This document shows positions 56,156 to 64,000 of a DNA stretch of 64,000 nucleotides, in pieces. The stretch covers positions 1 to 64,000 of the forward strand of contig CACKEA010000003.1 in assembly GCA_902599045.1 (NCBI GenBank). Reading direction: 5' to 3'. The notes under the pieces are model-generated. The model searched no databases, was not told the origin of the DNA, and was given only the letters and a program-made list of their open reading frames with translations. How positions within the stretch are numbered: position 1 is the first letter of the stretch; each line of letters begins with the position of its first letter. The stretch is from an uncultured Alphaproteobacteria bacterium (GTDB taxonomy: Bacteria; Pseudomonadota; Alphaproteobacteria; HIMB59). The translations under genes were made by a program, and so were the position numbers.

Positions 56156-56765
56156 TTCTAGAAAAAGGTAAATTAATATTCAAATTAATCAATACTCTGT
56201 TAATTATTCTGCTCATAAAATCAAAAAAAACCGATTGGTGATCCTTATTGTTTTTCAAATATTCGTAAATATCCTCATTAGTTTGCAAATTACTCATATT
56301 ATTAGAATTAAATATTTTTTCTAAAACACTTTGATTGAAATCAGGTTGATAGCCTGAGGTTTTTAAGATTTCAAGCTCGAGTAATAATAGCTCTGATAGA
56401 TAATTAGACCTATCATTCATTTTTGACATTAATAGCAAATAATAATTTATAACATTAGAATTTTGATCAGATAAAAAAAGTAATTTATTTATTAAAAAGC
56501 AAAAATAATCGATTGCCTTTAGCTCATATTTTGAAAATAAAAACCATTTAAAAGAATTAATAGATGTGGAGGAAAGGCAAACATTATTGCTGTCAAATTC
56601 AATATTATTAAACCCACCCTTAACAAAATTAGTCCTTTTTTTTTTGGATTTTCCTCCGAATACAACAAGAGATTTTTGGCCGTGCTCAGTAGAATAAAAT
56701 GAAACACTTAGATGATTTTCTTTAAAATTTTCTACTTTTGTTACTATTGCTTCGGTTTTATACAA
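56133..56765 (-). CDS. recO: DNA repair protein RecO
   Basis: 210 residues, shorter than the usual 240. N-terminal OB fold with TEAIVTKVENFKENHLSVSFYSTEHG and GGKSKK; the rest is helical with low conservation and no visible zinc cysteines. TTG start (56763-56765). It loads RecA onto SSB-coated ssDNA with RecR. Sits four bases after rnc, where era is normally in between. Confidence 0.85.
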   Translation of the reverse strand: MYKTEAIVTKVENFKENHLSVSFYSTEHGQKSLVVFGGKSKKKRTNFVKGGFNNIEFDSNNVCLSSTSINSFKWFLFSKYELKAIDYFCFLINKLLFLSDQNSNVINYYLLLMSKMNDRSNYLSELLLLELEILKTSGYQPDFNQSVLEKIFNSNNMSNLQTNEDIYEYLKNNKDHQSVFFDFMSRIINRVLINLNINLPFSRNEVAKKN

Positions 56766-56769
56766 TTAA

Positions 56770-57423
56770 TTATTTATTCAAGTTATTGATGATCTTAATC
56801 ATTTTTTTTGCTGCTAGAATTTCTGCTTTTTGTTTAGAAATTCCTTCTGCCTCAACTTCATTTTCTTTAATTTTCAATGAAACTAAAAATTTAGGTTTAT
56901 GTTTCGTACCAGCTTCCTCAATTAATTTATACAGAGGAATTGTCTTATATTTTTTTTGACAGTATTCTTGTATAAATGTTTTAGGATCTTTTTGAGGAAG
57001 AGTATTCAATTCATCTTGCCATAATTCCATTATTAATTCTTTTGAAAAATCTAAACCTTTTCTCGTGTATGAAAATCCAATCAAAGACTCTAAAGCATCG
57101 GCATATACAGAATTTTTATTAGAGTTGGGGTCAAGCTGATGTTTAAAAATATCACCTAAGTTATTTTTTTTAAATATTTTGGCTAAAGTATTTGTATTTA
57201 CAAGATGAATAAATCTTCTTGAAATTTCATCCAGTGTATTATGAGAGAAAGTCGCAATCAAATATTCTGATATTACTAAACCTAAAACCCTATCTCCTAA
57301 GAACTCATATTTTTGAAATGGTTTATCAGAATTTTTTTTTGATTTTTCAAAACTATCATGCTGGAAGCTTTTATAGAAACCCTTAAGGCTTTTTAGTGTT
57401 GTGAAAATTTGTGCCTTATTCAA
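56770..57423 (-). CDS. rnc: Ribonuclease III
   Basis: 217 residues. Catalytic domain (about 1-145) with EFLGDRVLGLVISEYL (signature, metal ligands) and YADALESLIG; C-terminal double-stranded RNA-binding domain (about 150-217) with FIQEYCQKKY and KQKAEILAAKKM. Processes rRNA precursors and dsRNA. Starts with TTG, five bases after the lepB stop. Normal length. Confidence 0.93.
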   Translation of the reverse strand: MNKAQIFTTLKSLKGFYKSFQHDSFEKSKKNSDKPFQKYEFLGDRVLGLVISEYLIATFSHNTLDEISRRFIHLVNTNTLAKIFKKNNLGDIFKHQLDPNSNKNSVYADALESLIGFSYTRKGLDFSKELIMELWQDELNTLPQKDPKTFIQEYCQKKYKTIPLYKLIEEAGTKHKPKFLVSLKIKENEVEAEGISKQKAEILAAKKMIKIINNLNK

Positions 57424-57428
57424 AATAT

Positions 57429-58160
57429 TTATTTGATAATATTAAATAGCCTATCATACCTGATATGTAGAGGTAAATTCCAAAATTTTGAAATTGAAAA
57501 ATCTGTATCAACTGAAAACCAGATAAACCAAACTTTTCCTATTATATTTACTTTGGGAACAAAACCTACCCCACTGAGAACTCTGCTATCAGATGAATTA
57601 TCTCTGTTGTCACCCATAAAAAAAAATTTGTCTTTAGGAATTTTGTACTCTGGAGTGTAGTCGAGTGGTCCGTTGTCAGTTATATTTAATATTTTATATT
57701 CATTTTCTATTAACTGCTGAATATCTTTTTTATACTGATCATCAAAAAAAAACCCATCTTCGAATTGATTTAACGTTTCAAATTCTTTGGAATTATTTGA
57801 CTTAATATAAACTTCACCATTTATAACCTTAATTGTTTCCCCTGGTAAACCGATTAATCTTTTTACATAGTTTATATTTTCTTGACCTGGAAGTTTGAAG
57901 ACGATTACGTCACCTCTTTGAGGACTACTCTCAAATATTTTTCCTTTGAAGGGGGGTATTCCAAAGGGAAATGAATATCTTGAGTAGCCGTAGTCCCATT
58001 TTGAAACAAATAAAAAATCTCCTACTAATAAATTTGGTTTCATTGAGCCAGAGGGAATTTTAAATGGCTCAATAGCAAAAGTTCTTATTACACCTGCAAT
58101 AATTAAAGCCCAAAAAAGTGCTTTAAAATTATTAATCAAAGATGATTTAATTTTGCTCAA
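57429..58160 (-). CDS. lepB: Signal peptidase I
   Basis: 243 residues. One N-terminal membrane anchor (about 12-28), then box B with PSGSMKPNL (catalytic serine), KWDYGYSRY, NINYVKRLIGLPGE (catalytic lysine) and GDNRDNSSDSR. It cleaves signal peptides at the periplasmic face. TTG start overlapping the end of acpS by 14 bases; because acpS is frameshifted, ribosomes stopping early there may not reach this start. Confidence 0.94.
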   Translation of the reverse strand: MSKIKSSLINNFKALFWALIIAGVIRTFAIEPFKIPSGSMKPNLLVGDFLFVSKWDYGYSRYSFPFGIPPFKGKIFESSPQRGDVIVFKLPGQENINYVKRLIGLPGETIKVINGEVYIKSNNSKEFETLNQFEDGFFFDDQYKKDIQQLIENEYKILNITDNGPLDYTPEYKIPKDKFFFMGDNRDNSSDSRVLSGVGFVPKVNIIGKVWFIWFSVDTDFSISKFWNLPLHIRYDRLFNIIK

Positions 58161-58516
58161 TAATTACCGACGCAATCGAATATAACTTTGTATCTGTAAG
58201 GCTAACATGAATGACAAACTTTCCAAAAGCTTCATTCAAATAACTTTCAAGTTTATTTTTCAAAGAAATAACTGGTTTACCTAAGGTATCCCTGCTAACA
58301 ACAATATTATTTGGATAACAAGGAGATCTAAATCCTAGACCTATACTTTTGGAAAAAGCCTCTTTAATAGCAAAATTATTTGCTAGTAAATTAGAATCAA
58401 TTTTTTTTTAACTGGTCATTAATAAAGTATTTAGATATGAAGTTTTCTTTATATTTTGCATAAATGTTACTCACTCTATCTATCTCAACTAAATCTATTC
58501 CGTGGCCAATTATCAT
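58147..58516 (-). pseudogene. acpS: Holo-[acyl-carrier-protein] synthase, interrupted by a one-base insertion in an A9 run
   Basis: Reading from the ATG (shared ATGA with the pdxJ stop) gives MIIGHGIDLVEIDRV, the standard AcpS N-terminus with the Mg-binding aspartate, but a TGA stops it after 39 codons, right behind nine A's on the coding strand (58401-58409). If one A is removed, the frame continues for 83 more codons with FAIKEAFSK (the second Mg/catalytic site) and GKPVISL, and ends 14 bases inside lepB. So all the coding sequence is there, total 122 residues. Either an assembly error, a real mutation, or a gene read by slippage on the A run. AcpS is usually essential. Confidence 0.9.
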
Positions 58517-59220
58517 TTTTTCATTAAATTTCTAAAAGTATTTATAGTCTTCATTAGAGAAATAAATATAGCTTCAGATATTATAAAATGACCAACGTGG
58601 ACAGTATCCACATATCTTCTTTTTTTTATATATTTTATGTTATTAAAATTTAAACCATGCCCTACATTAACTATTAGTTTCTTAGAGTGAGCATACTCAA
58701 TCATTTCGTTTATTTTATTAATAATATTTTTTTTAATGATTTTTTTATCTAAAGGCCCTGTATGTATTTCAACAGTATCAAAACCTAAAATTTTAGCTAA
58801 AGTAATCATTTTTTTTGTAGGATTTATAAAAGCACTAACTTGTATATTTTTTTTTTGTGAAATTTTTAATAGCTTCTTTAATCTTGGATAAGATATTTTA
58901 TTTAAATTTAAACCACCCTCTGTAGTGATTTCATTTCTTTTTTCAGGAACCAAGCAAATAAACTCAGGATTAATTTTATCAGCTATTTGTATCATTTCAT
59001 CTGTAAGAGCCATTTCAAGATTAATTGGAATTTTAGAATTATTTTTTAATTCTAATAAATCTTGATCTTTTATATGTCTTCTATCTTCTCTTAAGTGAAC
59101 AGTTAAGGTGTCAACTTTTGCATCATGACAAACTTTTAATGCTCTTAATAAATTTGGATTGTTTTGTCCTCTAGCGTTACGAAGGGTGGCAATATGATCT
59201 ATGTTGACTCCAAGTTTCAT
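58513..59220 (-). CDS. pdxJ: Pyridoxine 5'-phosphate synthase
   Basis: 235-residue TIM-barrel enzyme that condenses 1-deoxyxylulose phosphate with aminoacetone phosphate. Seen: GVNIDHIATLRNARG, TVHLREDRRHI, LEMALTDEM, CLVPEKRNEITTEGG and NVGHGLNFNN. Short for the family only by a few residues. Operon pdxJ-acpS-lepB is standard. It overlaps the relA/spoT stop by one base. Confidence 0.96.
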   Translation of the reverse strand: MKLGVNIDHIATLRNARGQNNPNLLRALKVCHDAKVDTLTVHLREDRRHIKDQDLLELKNNSKIPINLEMALTDEMIQIADKINPEFICLVPEKRNEITTEGGLNLNKISYPRLKKLLKISQKKNIQVSAFINPTKKMITLAKILGFDTVEIHTGPLDKKIIKKNIINKINEMIEYAHSKKLIVNVGHGLNFNNIKYIKKRRYVDTVHVGHFIISEAIFISLMKTINTFRNLMKK

Positions 59221-61358
59221 TAATAATTAATTGATTGTCTTTTAACTTTATCAACTTGGCTTAAAGTTTTCATTTCGGCAAGAACAAATTTTAATTTATC
59301 TGAGCTTTCAATACTTATATCGATTATGAACGTGTAAACTTTTTTAGTTCTATTAGCGATACGGATATTTTCAATGTTAATCTCATGTTTATCAAAAATT
59401 GAAGTGATACTAAACAGTGCACCTGGTTGATTTTTAATAATTATCTCTATTCTTGAGTTAAATTCAGATTGGTTTTCACCCTCTCCCCATTCTGATTTGT
59501 AGAAATTATCTTTATGATAATAACCCAAACTATCGCAAATTGTATTATGAACAACTAAGCCTCGACCATAAGACATTATAGATATGATGCTATCACCTTT
59601 TATAGGTGAGCAGCAAGTTGCATAGTTCACAGCTATACCATTTTCATATTTTAAAACATCTACCCTCTCTTCATCTTCTTTAGATTGAAAAATTTTTTTG
59701 ACAATGTTATTTTCCATTTCTTTAAAAAGTTTATCAAGTTCTGCTCTAGATAAAAAACCTCTACCAACATTTTCAAAAAGTTTATTTTTATATTTTAAGT
59801 CAGTCTTTCTTAAAATCTTTTCGTAAATACCATCGTCAGAAATTATATTTTTAGATTTTGCTATATAGTTTAAAATATCTTTTCCTAGAATTTCAAATTC
59901 TCTTCTTCTTTTTGACCTAAAAAAGTACCTAATTTTTTCTTTAACTTTTTCTTTTTTAACAAATCTAATCCATAACGGGGAAATTGTAGTGTTTTCATCT
60001 AAGATAATTTCAACCTGATCTCCATTATCAAGTTTTGTGCTTAAAGGTAACTCTTGTCCATTTACAATTGCACCAGCACACCTATCTCCTATATCTGTAT
60101 GAATTGTATAAGCAAAATCAACAGGGGTAGAGTCTAAAGGGAGTGTAAATAATTCACCTTTTGGAGAAAAAACATATATTTGCTCATCAAAAAATTGTTG
60201 GGAAGTTTTATTTAAAATTAAATGTTGTTCATTTTCTTCAACATAATTAACAGCATCCCTTAACCATGCATATACCCCCTCACTGCTACTATCTTTATTT
60301 AAATATTTATATCTCCAGTGTGCAGCAATACCATTCTCAGCAATCATATGCATTGCTCTTGATCTTATTTGTACTTCAAATATTTTTTTTTGGAAAATAA
60401 GGTCTGAGTGTATTGATCGGTATCCATTAGGTTTAGGGCTTGATATATAATCCTTAGTTCTTCCTACTTTTGCGGAGAAATTACGATGAATGATACCTAA
60501 TACTTTATAGCAATCTCTTGTTGATTTAGTAATGATCCTGACAGCAGCTATGTCTGAAATAGAATTTAAGTCAGTATTTTTCTTATTTATTTTTTTCCAA
60601 ATTGAATATGGATTTTTTTTTCTATAATGAATTTCTGCATCAATATCTGACTTATTTAGATATTCTTTCATTAAATTTTCAAGCTCAATAAAAGAGCCTT
60701 CTAAATTTTTAAAAGTGTTATCAATTTTATCGTTAATTCTACTAAAGATATCCGGATGAAGGTTTTTAAAAGATATATTTTCTAAAATGGACTTCCAATT
60801 TTCAAATCCTAGTCGCTGAGCTAAGGGGGCATAAATTAGTAAGGTCTCATTACTAACTCTTTTTCTTTTTTCAACATCTTTAAAGTAATGAATTGTTTTT
60901 ATGTTGTGCAACCTATCTGCTAATTTAATAATTAAAACTCTTATATCTTTTGCAGTTGAGATAAGAAGTTTTCTAAAATTTTCTGCTTCTTTTTCTGATC
61001 TTGTTGTTTTTTTTTCCTCTAAAAAATCAATTTTAGTTAAACCATCCACTAAATTTGTAATACTAGGACCAAAGTTTTCTTTTAATTCTATTTTTGAAAA
61101 TTTTGTATCTTCAATTACATCGTGGAGTAGGCCCGTAATAACTGTTTCCGTATCTAATTTTAGTTCAATAAGCGACTTACAAACTTCGTATGGATGTATT
61201 ATATATGGGTCTCCAGAGGCGCGGAATTGATCTTTATGTGATTTTTCTGCTACCTCTATTGCTTTAACAAATAAATTCTCATTAAAATTTTTATCATAGG
61301 ATTGTAATGCTGACTTAAAATCGCTGTAACTATCATTGAAGTAGCTGGTTTGGAACAT
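59220..61358 (-). CDS. rsh: RelA/SpoT-family (p)ppGpp synthetase/hydrolase
   Basis: 712 residues, the long bifunctional type. HD hydrolase domain (about 30-190; HPYEVCKSL and LLHDVIEDT), synthetase domain (about 235-345; PKPNGYRSIHS), TGS domain (about 395-455; YVFSPKGELFTLP), and C-terminal ACT domain (about 640-712). Both active-site regions look intact, so it should make and degrade (p)ppGpp. It is followed by pdxJ and preceded by rpoZ, the usual alphaproteobacterial order. Confidence 0.95.
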   Translation of the reverse strand: MFQTSYFNDSYSDFKSALQSYDKNFNENLFVKAIEVAEKSHKDQFRASGDPYIIHPYEVCKSLIELKLDTETVITGLLHDVIEDTKFSKIELKENFGPSITNLVDGLTKIDFLEEKKTTRSEKEAENFRKLLISTAKDIRVLIIKLADRLHNIKTIHYFKDVEKRKRVSNETLLIYAPLAQRLGFENWKSILENISFKNLHPDIFSRINDKIDNTFKNLEGSFIELENLMKEYLNKSDIDAEIHYRKKNPYSIWKKINKKNTDLNSISDIAAVRIITKSTRDCYKVLGIIHRNFSAKVGRTKDYISSPKPNGYRSIHSDLIFQKKIFEVQIRSRAMHMIAENGIAAHWRYKYLNKDSSSEGVYAWLRDAVNYVEENEQHLILNKTSQQFFDEQIYVFSPKGELFTLPLDSTPVDFAYTIHTDIGDRCAGAIVNGQELPLSTKLDNGDQVEIILDENTTISPLWIRFVKKEKVKEKIRYFFRSKRRREFEILGKDILNYIAKSKNIISDDGIYEKILRKTDLKYKNKLFENVGRGFLSRAELDKLFKEMENNIVKKIFQSKEDEERVDVLKYENGIAVNYATCCSPIKGDSIISIMSYGRGLVVHNTICDSLGYYHKDNFYKSEWGEGENQSEFNSRIEIIIKNQPGALFSITSIFDKHEINIENIRIANRTKKVYTFIIDISIESSDKLKFVLAEMKTLSQVDKVKRQSINY

Positions 61359-61387
61359 CAGCTAAAATAATAAACTAAATTGAACTT

Positions 61388-61654
61388 TTAATCTTCAAGA
61401 AGATGATCTTCGTTTTCTTCTTCTTTTTCCTGAACCAGTTGGTAGCTTTTAATAATATCTTCTTTGACATCCCCTACACTGATTTTCTCATCAGCTATTT
61501 CTCTTAAAGCAATTACTGTGCTTTTGTCATTATCTAATGGAACTTGTGCATCATTGCCAGCGTTAAGGACCTTAGCCCTGTGTGAAGCCAATAATACTAA
61601 ATCGAAGAGACTATCAACGTTTTTAGTGCAATCTTCTACTGTAACTCTTGCCAT
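61388..61654 (-). CDS. rpoZ: RNA polymerase subunit omega
   Basis: 88 residues. Starts MARVTVEDC, followed by [12 protein letters not shown] and [11 protein letters not shown], the conserved omega core, then an acidic tail. It helps assemble RNA polymerase and takes part in ppGpp response; adjacent to the ppGpp synthetase gene, as usual. Normal length. Confidence 0.95.
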   Translation of the reverse strand: MARVTVEDCTKNVDSLFDLVLLASHRAKVLNAGNDAQVPLDNDKSTVIALREIADEKISVGDVKEDIIKSYQLVQEKEEENEDHLLED

Positions 61655-61697
61655 GTGAGGTTTATATGAAAATGTAGATGAAAATACAAGAGAATTA

Positions 61698-62135
61698 TTA
61701 TTTATTTATGATTCTTTGTTTTTTTCTGTCCCACTCCCTTTGCTTAATAGTCTCTCTCTTATCATATTTCTTTTTACCTACTCCTACTCCAAATCTCACC
61801 TTTGCTAGACCTTTGTCATTAAAGAATATCTCTATAGGAACTGCTGTAAAACCTTTAGTGGTCAACATACCTAGAATTTTTTTTATTTCTCTTTTATTTA
61901 AAAGGAGTTTTTTTATTGATCTAGTTTTCTTTTTTAAGTCGAAATTCTTGTCTCTGGAGATAATTTCAAAGTTATTGATATAAATTTCACCTTTTTGTTC
62001 GTTTATAAAACTTGATTGGATAGAGGCTTTACCGTTTCTTAAAGGTTTGACCTCATTGCTTTCAAGAACAATACCAGCTACGTAGGTTTCTTTTATTTCA
62101 TAATCAAATTTTGCTCTACGATTTTGAATAGACAA
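61698..62135 (-). CDS. smpB: SsrA-binding protein SmpB
   Basis: 145 residues. OB-fold core with [42 protein letters not shown] and a basic C-terminal tail with [14 protein letters not shown]. It carries tmRNA to stalled ribosomes. TTG start one base after the dapA stop. The partner tmRNA is not in this window. Confidence 0.94.
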   Translation of the reverse strand: MSIQNRRAKFDYEIKETYVAGIVLESNEVKPLRNGKASIQSSFINEQKGEIYINNFEIISRDKNFDLKKKTRSIKKLLLNKREIKKILGMLTTKGFTAVPIEIFFNDKGLAKVRFGVGVGKKKYDKRETIKQREWDRKKQRIINK

Positions 62136-63008
62136 TTAGATAAAATTTAAATCTTTAATTGTTTTTCTTACTTGCTTTTTTGTTTCAGGACTAAGTTCAT
62201 ACAGAGGTTCTCTAATGTCAGCTTTACATTTACCCATCAAAGAAAGTGCATACTTTGTTGGTGTAGGGTTAGGTTCAGCAAATAATATTTTTGATAAAGA
62301 TGCCAACCTTAAGTTTACTTTATCAAATTCTTTATAATTCTTTTTTTGCCAATAATAGTGCAGCATCGATGTTAATTTTGGCGCTACATTAGCTGTCACT
62401 GATATACAACCATGACCGCCTTGAGCAAGAAATCCAGCTATTGTTCCATCTTCACCTGATAAATAATTAAAATCTTTTTTCATAAAAGTTCTCATTATCA
62501 AAGGTCTGGACATGTCATTAGAAGCATCCTTTATACCTACGATGTTTGCTATTTTATTAAGTTGTTTGAAGCTATCAAAAGACAAATCTACTATTGATCT
62601 TCCAGGGATATTGTAAATAAGTTGTTTTAAAGGTGATACTTTTGCAATTTTTTTAAAATGATTTATAAGGCCTGTCTGGTTTGGCTTATTGTAATAAGGT
62701 GTAACTACTAATCCGTAGTTTGCCCCAGCCTTATATGCGTGTTTGGTAAATTCAATTGCCTCTTTAGTGGAGTTAGATCCCGTTCCAGCAATTACAGGTA
62801 TTTTTTTTGAAGCTACTTTAATTGCAAATTCAACCAATTGCATATGTTCATCGTGAGAGAGTGTTGGAGACTCACCTGTGGTTCCACAAACTGTAACTCC
62901 AGAAATTCCACTATTAATTTGCCATTTTAAAAGCTGTTCGAAAGAATCATAATCAACTTCTTCATTTGAAAAAGGGGTGATTATTGCTGGTATAGATCCT
63001 TTAAGCAT
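62136..63008 (-). CDS. dapA: 4-Hydroxy-tetrahydrodipicolinate synthase
   Basis: 290-residue TIM barrel of lysine/diaminopimelate synthesis. Seen: GTTGESPTLS (pyruvate carboxylate site), VTPYYNKPNQTG, YNIPGRS (catalytic tyrosine) and IVGIKDAS (Schiff-base lysine). Condenses pyruvate and aspartate semialdehyde. Normal length. It is directly before smpB, the common alphaproteobacterial arrangement. Confidence 0.96.
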   Translation of the reverse strand: MLKGSIPAIITPFSNEEVDYDSFEQLLKWQINSGISGVTVCGTTGESPTLSHDEHMQLVEFAIKVASKKIPVIAGTGSNSTKEAIEFTKHAYKAGANYGLVVTPYYNKPNQTGLINHFKKIAKVSPLKQLIYNIPGRSIVDLSFDSFKQLNKIANIVGIKDASNDMSRPLIMRTFMKKDFNYLSGEDGTIAGFLAQGGHGCISVTANVAPKLTSMLHYYWQKKNYKEFDKVNLRLASLSKILFAEPNPTPTKYALSLMGKCKADIREPLYELSPETKKQVRKTIKDLNFI

Positions 63009-63053
63009 TCTTATTTTTTACTATTTTTCTAAAAAATATATAGGTTTTTTTTA

Positions 63054-63145
63054 TGGCGGAGAGAGAGGGATTCGAACCCTCGGTACAACTTGCGTCGTAC
63101 GGCGGTTTAGCAAACCGCTGGTTTCAGCCACTCACCCACCTCTCC
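63054..63145 (-). tRNA. tRNA-Ser (anticodon GCT)
   Basis: On the minus strand: acceptor GGAGAGG pairing TCTCTCC, D arm with GGTGAGTGGCTGAAACC, anticodon arm GCGGTTTGCTAAACCGC with anticodon GCT, a long variable arm (CGTACGACGCAAGTTGTACC, type II), T arm GAGGGTTCGAATCCCTC, discriminator G, encoded CCA. All parts are normal. It sits between dapA and gatB. Confidence 0.97.
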
Positions 63146-63236
63146 TTAGGCATATTTATAGCCAAAATAGTAGCCGAAATATAGTCAAATAAAAAGAATT
63201 GTCATTCTTTAAATTTATATAAGAATTAAATGATAG

Positions 63237-64000
63237 TTACTTCTTGAGTCTTTCAAGCAAAATTTTATTAATTAATTTTGGATTGCCTTTTCCTTTTGTT
63301 GCTTTTAAGCATTTACCCACAAAATATCCTAAAACCCTATCAGAGCCACCTTGAAATTTTGAAATATTTTCTTCTTCTCCTATTAAAGCTTCATCAATGA
63401 TTTTTTCTAATTCACCCGAGTCTGAGACTTGCTCAAGACCTAATTCTTTTACAATATCAGATGGTTTGCCTTGACCATTTAAAACTTTTGGTAAAATTTC
63501 TTTGCCAGCTTTATTTGAAATTATATCATCTGAGACAAGTTTAAGAAGATCTGTAATCTCTTTAGTTTTTTCATTTAAACTAGATACTTCTAAATTATTT
63601 TCTTTGATAAAAGCAAATATATCTCCGACCAACCAAGCTGCAATAAATTTTGGTTTTACATCTGTTTCAGAAATCATTTTTTCAAACAAAATAGCATTTT
63701 GCTTTTCAACAGTAATAATTTTAGCAATATTTTTATCAACATTATAATCATTAATAAATTTATCTAACTTAGCTTGTGGTAATTCTCCAACTGATGTCTT
63801 TACTTTATCGATTTGATCTTGAGTTAAATTTACAGGCAATAAATCAGGGTCAGGAAAGTAACGATAATCATGTGAAAATTCTTTACTTCTCATTGCTCTA
63901 GTCTCACCTGTGCTTGTATCAAATAACATTGTATTTTGCTCAATTTTACCGCCGCTTTCAATAACATCTATCTGTCTTTTAAATTCATATTCAATAGCTT
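63237..64000 (-). CDS. gatB: Aspartyl/glutamyl-tRNA amidotransferase subunit B, C-terminal part (5' end outside window)
   Basis: The frame is open to the window end, with EYEFKRQIDVIESGGKI upstream of an internal Met, which is conserved GatB (the catalytic cradle EYExKRQ). It covers about 254 residues: end of the cradle domain (MRSKEFSHDYRYFPDPDLLP), helical linker, and the C-terminal YqeY-like tail domain (about the last 150 residues) that binds the tRNA. GatCAB makes Gln-tRNA(Gln)/Asn-tRNA(Asn). The stop lies before tRNA-Ser. N-terminus not seen. Confidence 0.95.
   Translation of the reverse strand, partial: AIEYEFKRQIDVIESGGKIEQNTMLFDTSTGETRAMRSKEFSHDYRYFPDPDLLPVNLTQDQIDKVKTSVGELPQAKLDKFINDYNVDKNIAKIITVEKQNAILFEKMISETDVKPKFIAAWLVGDIFAFIKENNLEVSSLNEKTKEITDLLKLVSDDIISNKAGKEILPKVLNGQGKPSDIVKELGLEQVSDSGELEKIIDEALIGEEENISKFQGGSDRVLGYFVGKCLKATKGKGNPKLINKILLERLKK

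Noticed and set aside
60901-61230. Plus-strand open frame (109 codons) opposite the relA/spoT hydrolase domain
   Set aside because: It mirrors the HD domain codons and has no promoter, ribosome site or homology features.
1-64000. CRISPR arrays, insertion sequences, prophage genes
   Set aside because: I saw no regularly spaced repeats, transposase, integrase or phage structural genes anywhere in the window.

Overview
The window is a dense, AT-rich (about two-thirds A+T by eye) piece of a bacterial chromosome. Gene content and order point to a streamlined marine alphaproteobacterium of the SAR11 (Pelagibacterales) or HIMB59/AEGEAN-169 type. The clues are: a TPP riboswitch in front of a thiV-thiM-thiE-thiD group with no thiC; betaine-homocysteine methyltransferase beside a dimethylglycine/sarcosine dehydrogenase; an ATP synthase zeta (DUF1476) gene; a plsX-ihfA-merR block with a divergent bamE; a proton-pumping pyrophosphatase; and a tripartite tricarboxylate transporter. 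Genes usually abut or overlap by 1-14 bases, and TTG/GTG starts are common. No gene-free stretch reaches 300 bases; the longest gaps (about 190-230) hold tRNAs, the riboswitch, an operator or a tRNA remnant. I cannot fix genus or species from sequence alone.

Bases 1-11946 concern methylated-compound and acyl-CoA oxidation. A DmdC-like acyl-CoA dehydrogenase, the ETF pair, ETF:quinone oxidoreductase, a DMGDH-like enzyme, a choline-kinase-like phosphotransferase and BHMT lie together, so electron donors (the two dehydrogenases) flank their common electron acceptor. Bases 12060-15776 are the thiamin salvage operon under a TPP riboswitch. Bases 15852-20669 are mixed housekeeping genes (mmsA, DUF1476, glyoxalase, DMT exporter, amidotransferase, LOG protein, chorismate mutase).

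Bases 20670-35715 form one long minus-strand block. It starts with tctC-tctB-tctA, a GntR-type regulator, a ThDP-dependent lyase, formyl-CoA:oxalate CoA-transferase (frc) and a formyltransferase that resembles the hydrolase domain of 10-formyl-THF dehydrogenase. It then runs into a ten-gene Mrp-type cation/proton antiporter. Two matching 17-base palindromes, one before the lyase gene and one between tctC and the divergent qor-sucC-sucD group, look like operators of the GntR protein. I regard this cassette as the most interesting system here: carboxylate uptake, CoA activation, cleavage to formyl-CoA, and handling of the formyl unit.

Bases 35908-48369 carry qor-sucCD, a panE-like reductase, a class V aminotransferase, tRNA-Glu, recJ-glpX-hom, a small lipoprotein, rpsI-rplM, a tRNA-like remnant, merR-ihfA-plsX and bamE. 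Bases 48366-64000 carry hppA, nusB, the riboflavin genes (ribH, ribB with a degenerate RibA domain, ribE, ribD), nrdR, glyA, rpiB, recO, rnc, lepB, an acpS interrupted by one extra base in an A9 run, pdxJ, a single relA/spoT, rpoZ, smpB, dapA, tRNA-Ser and the 3' end of gatB. Expected neighbours fabH (between plsX and ihfA) and era (between rnc and recO) are missing from their usual places.
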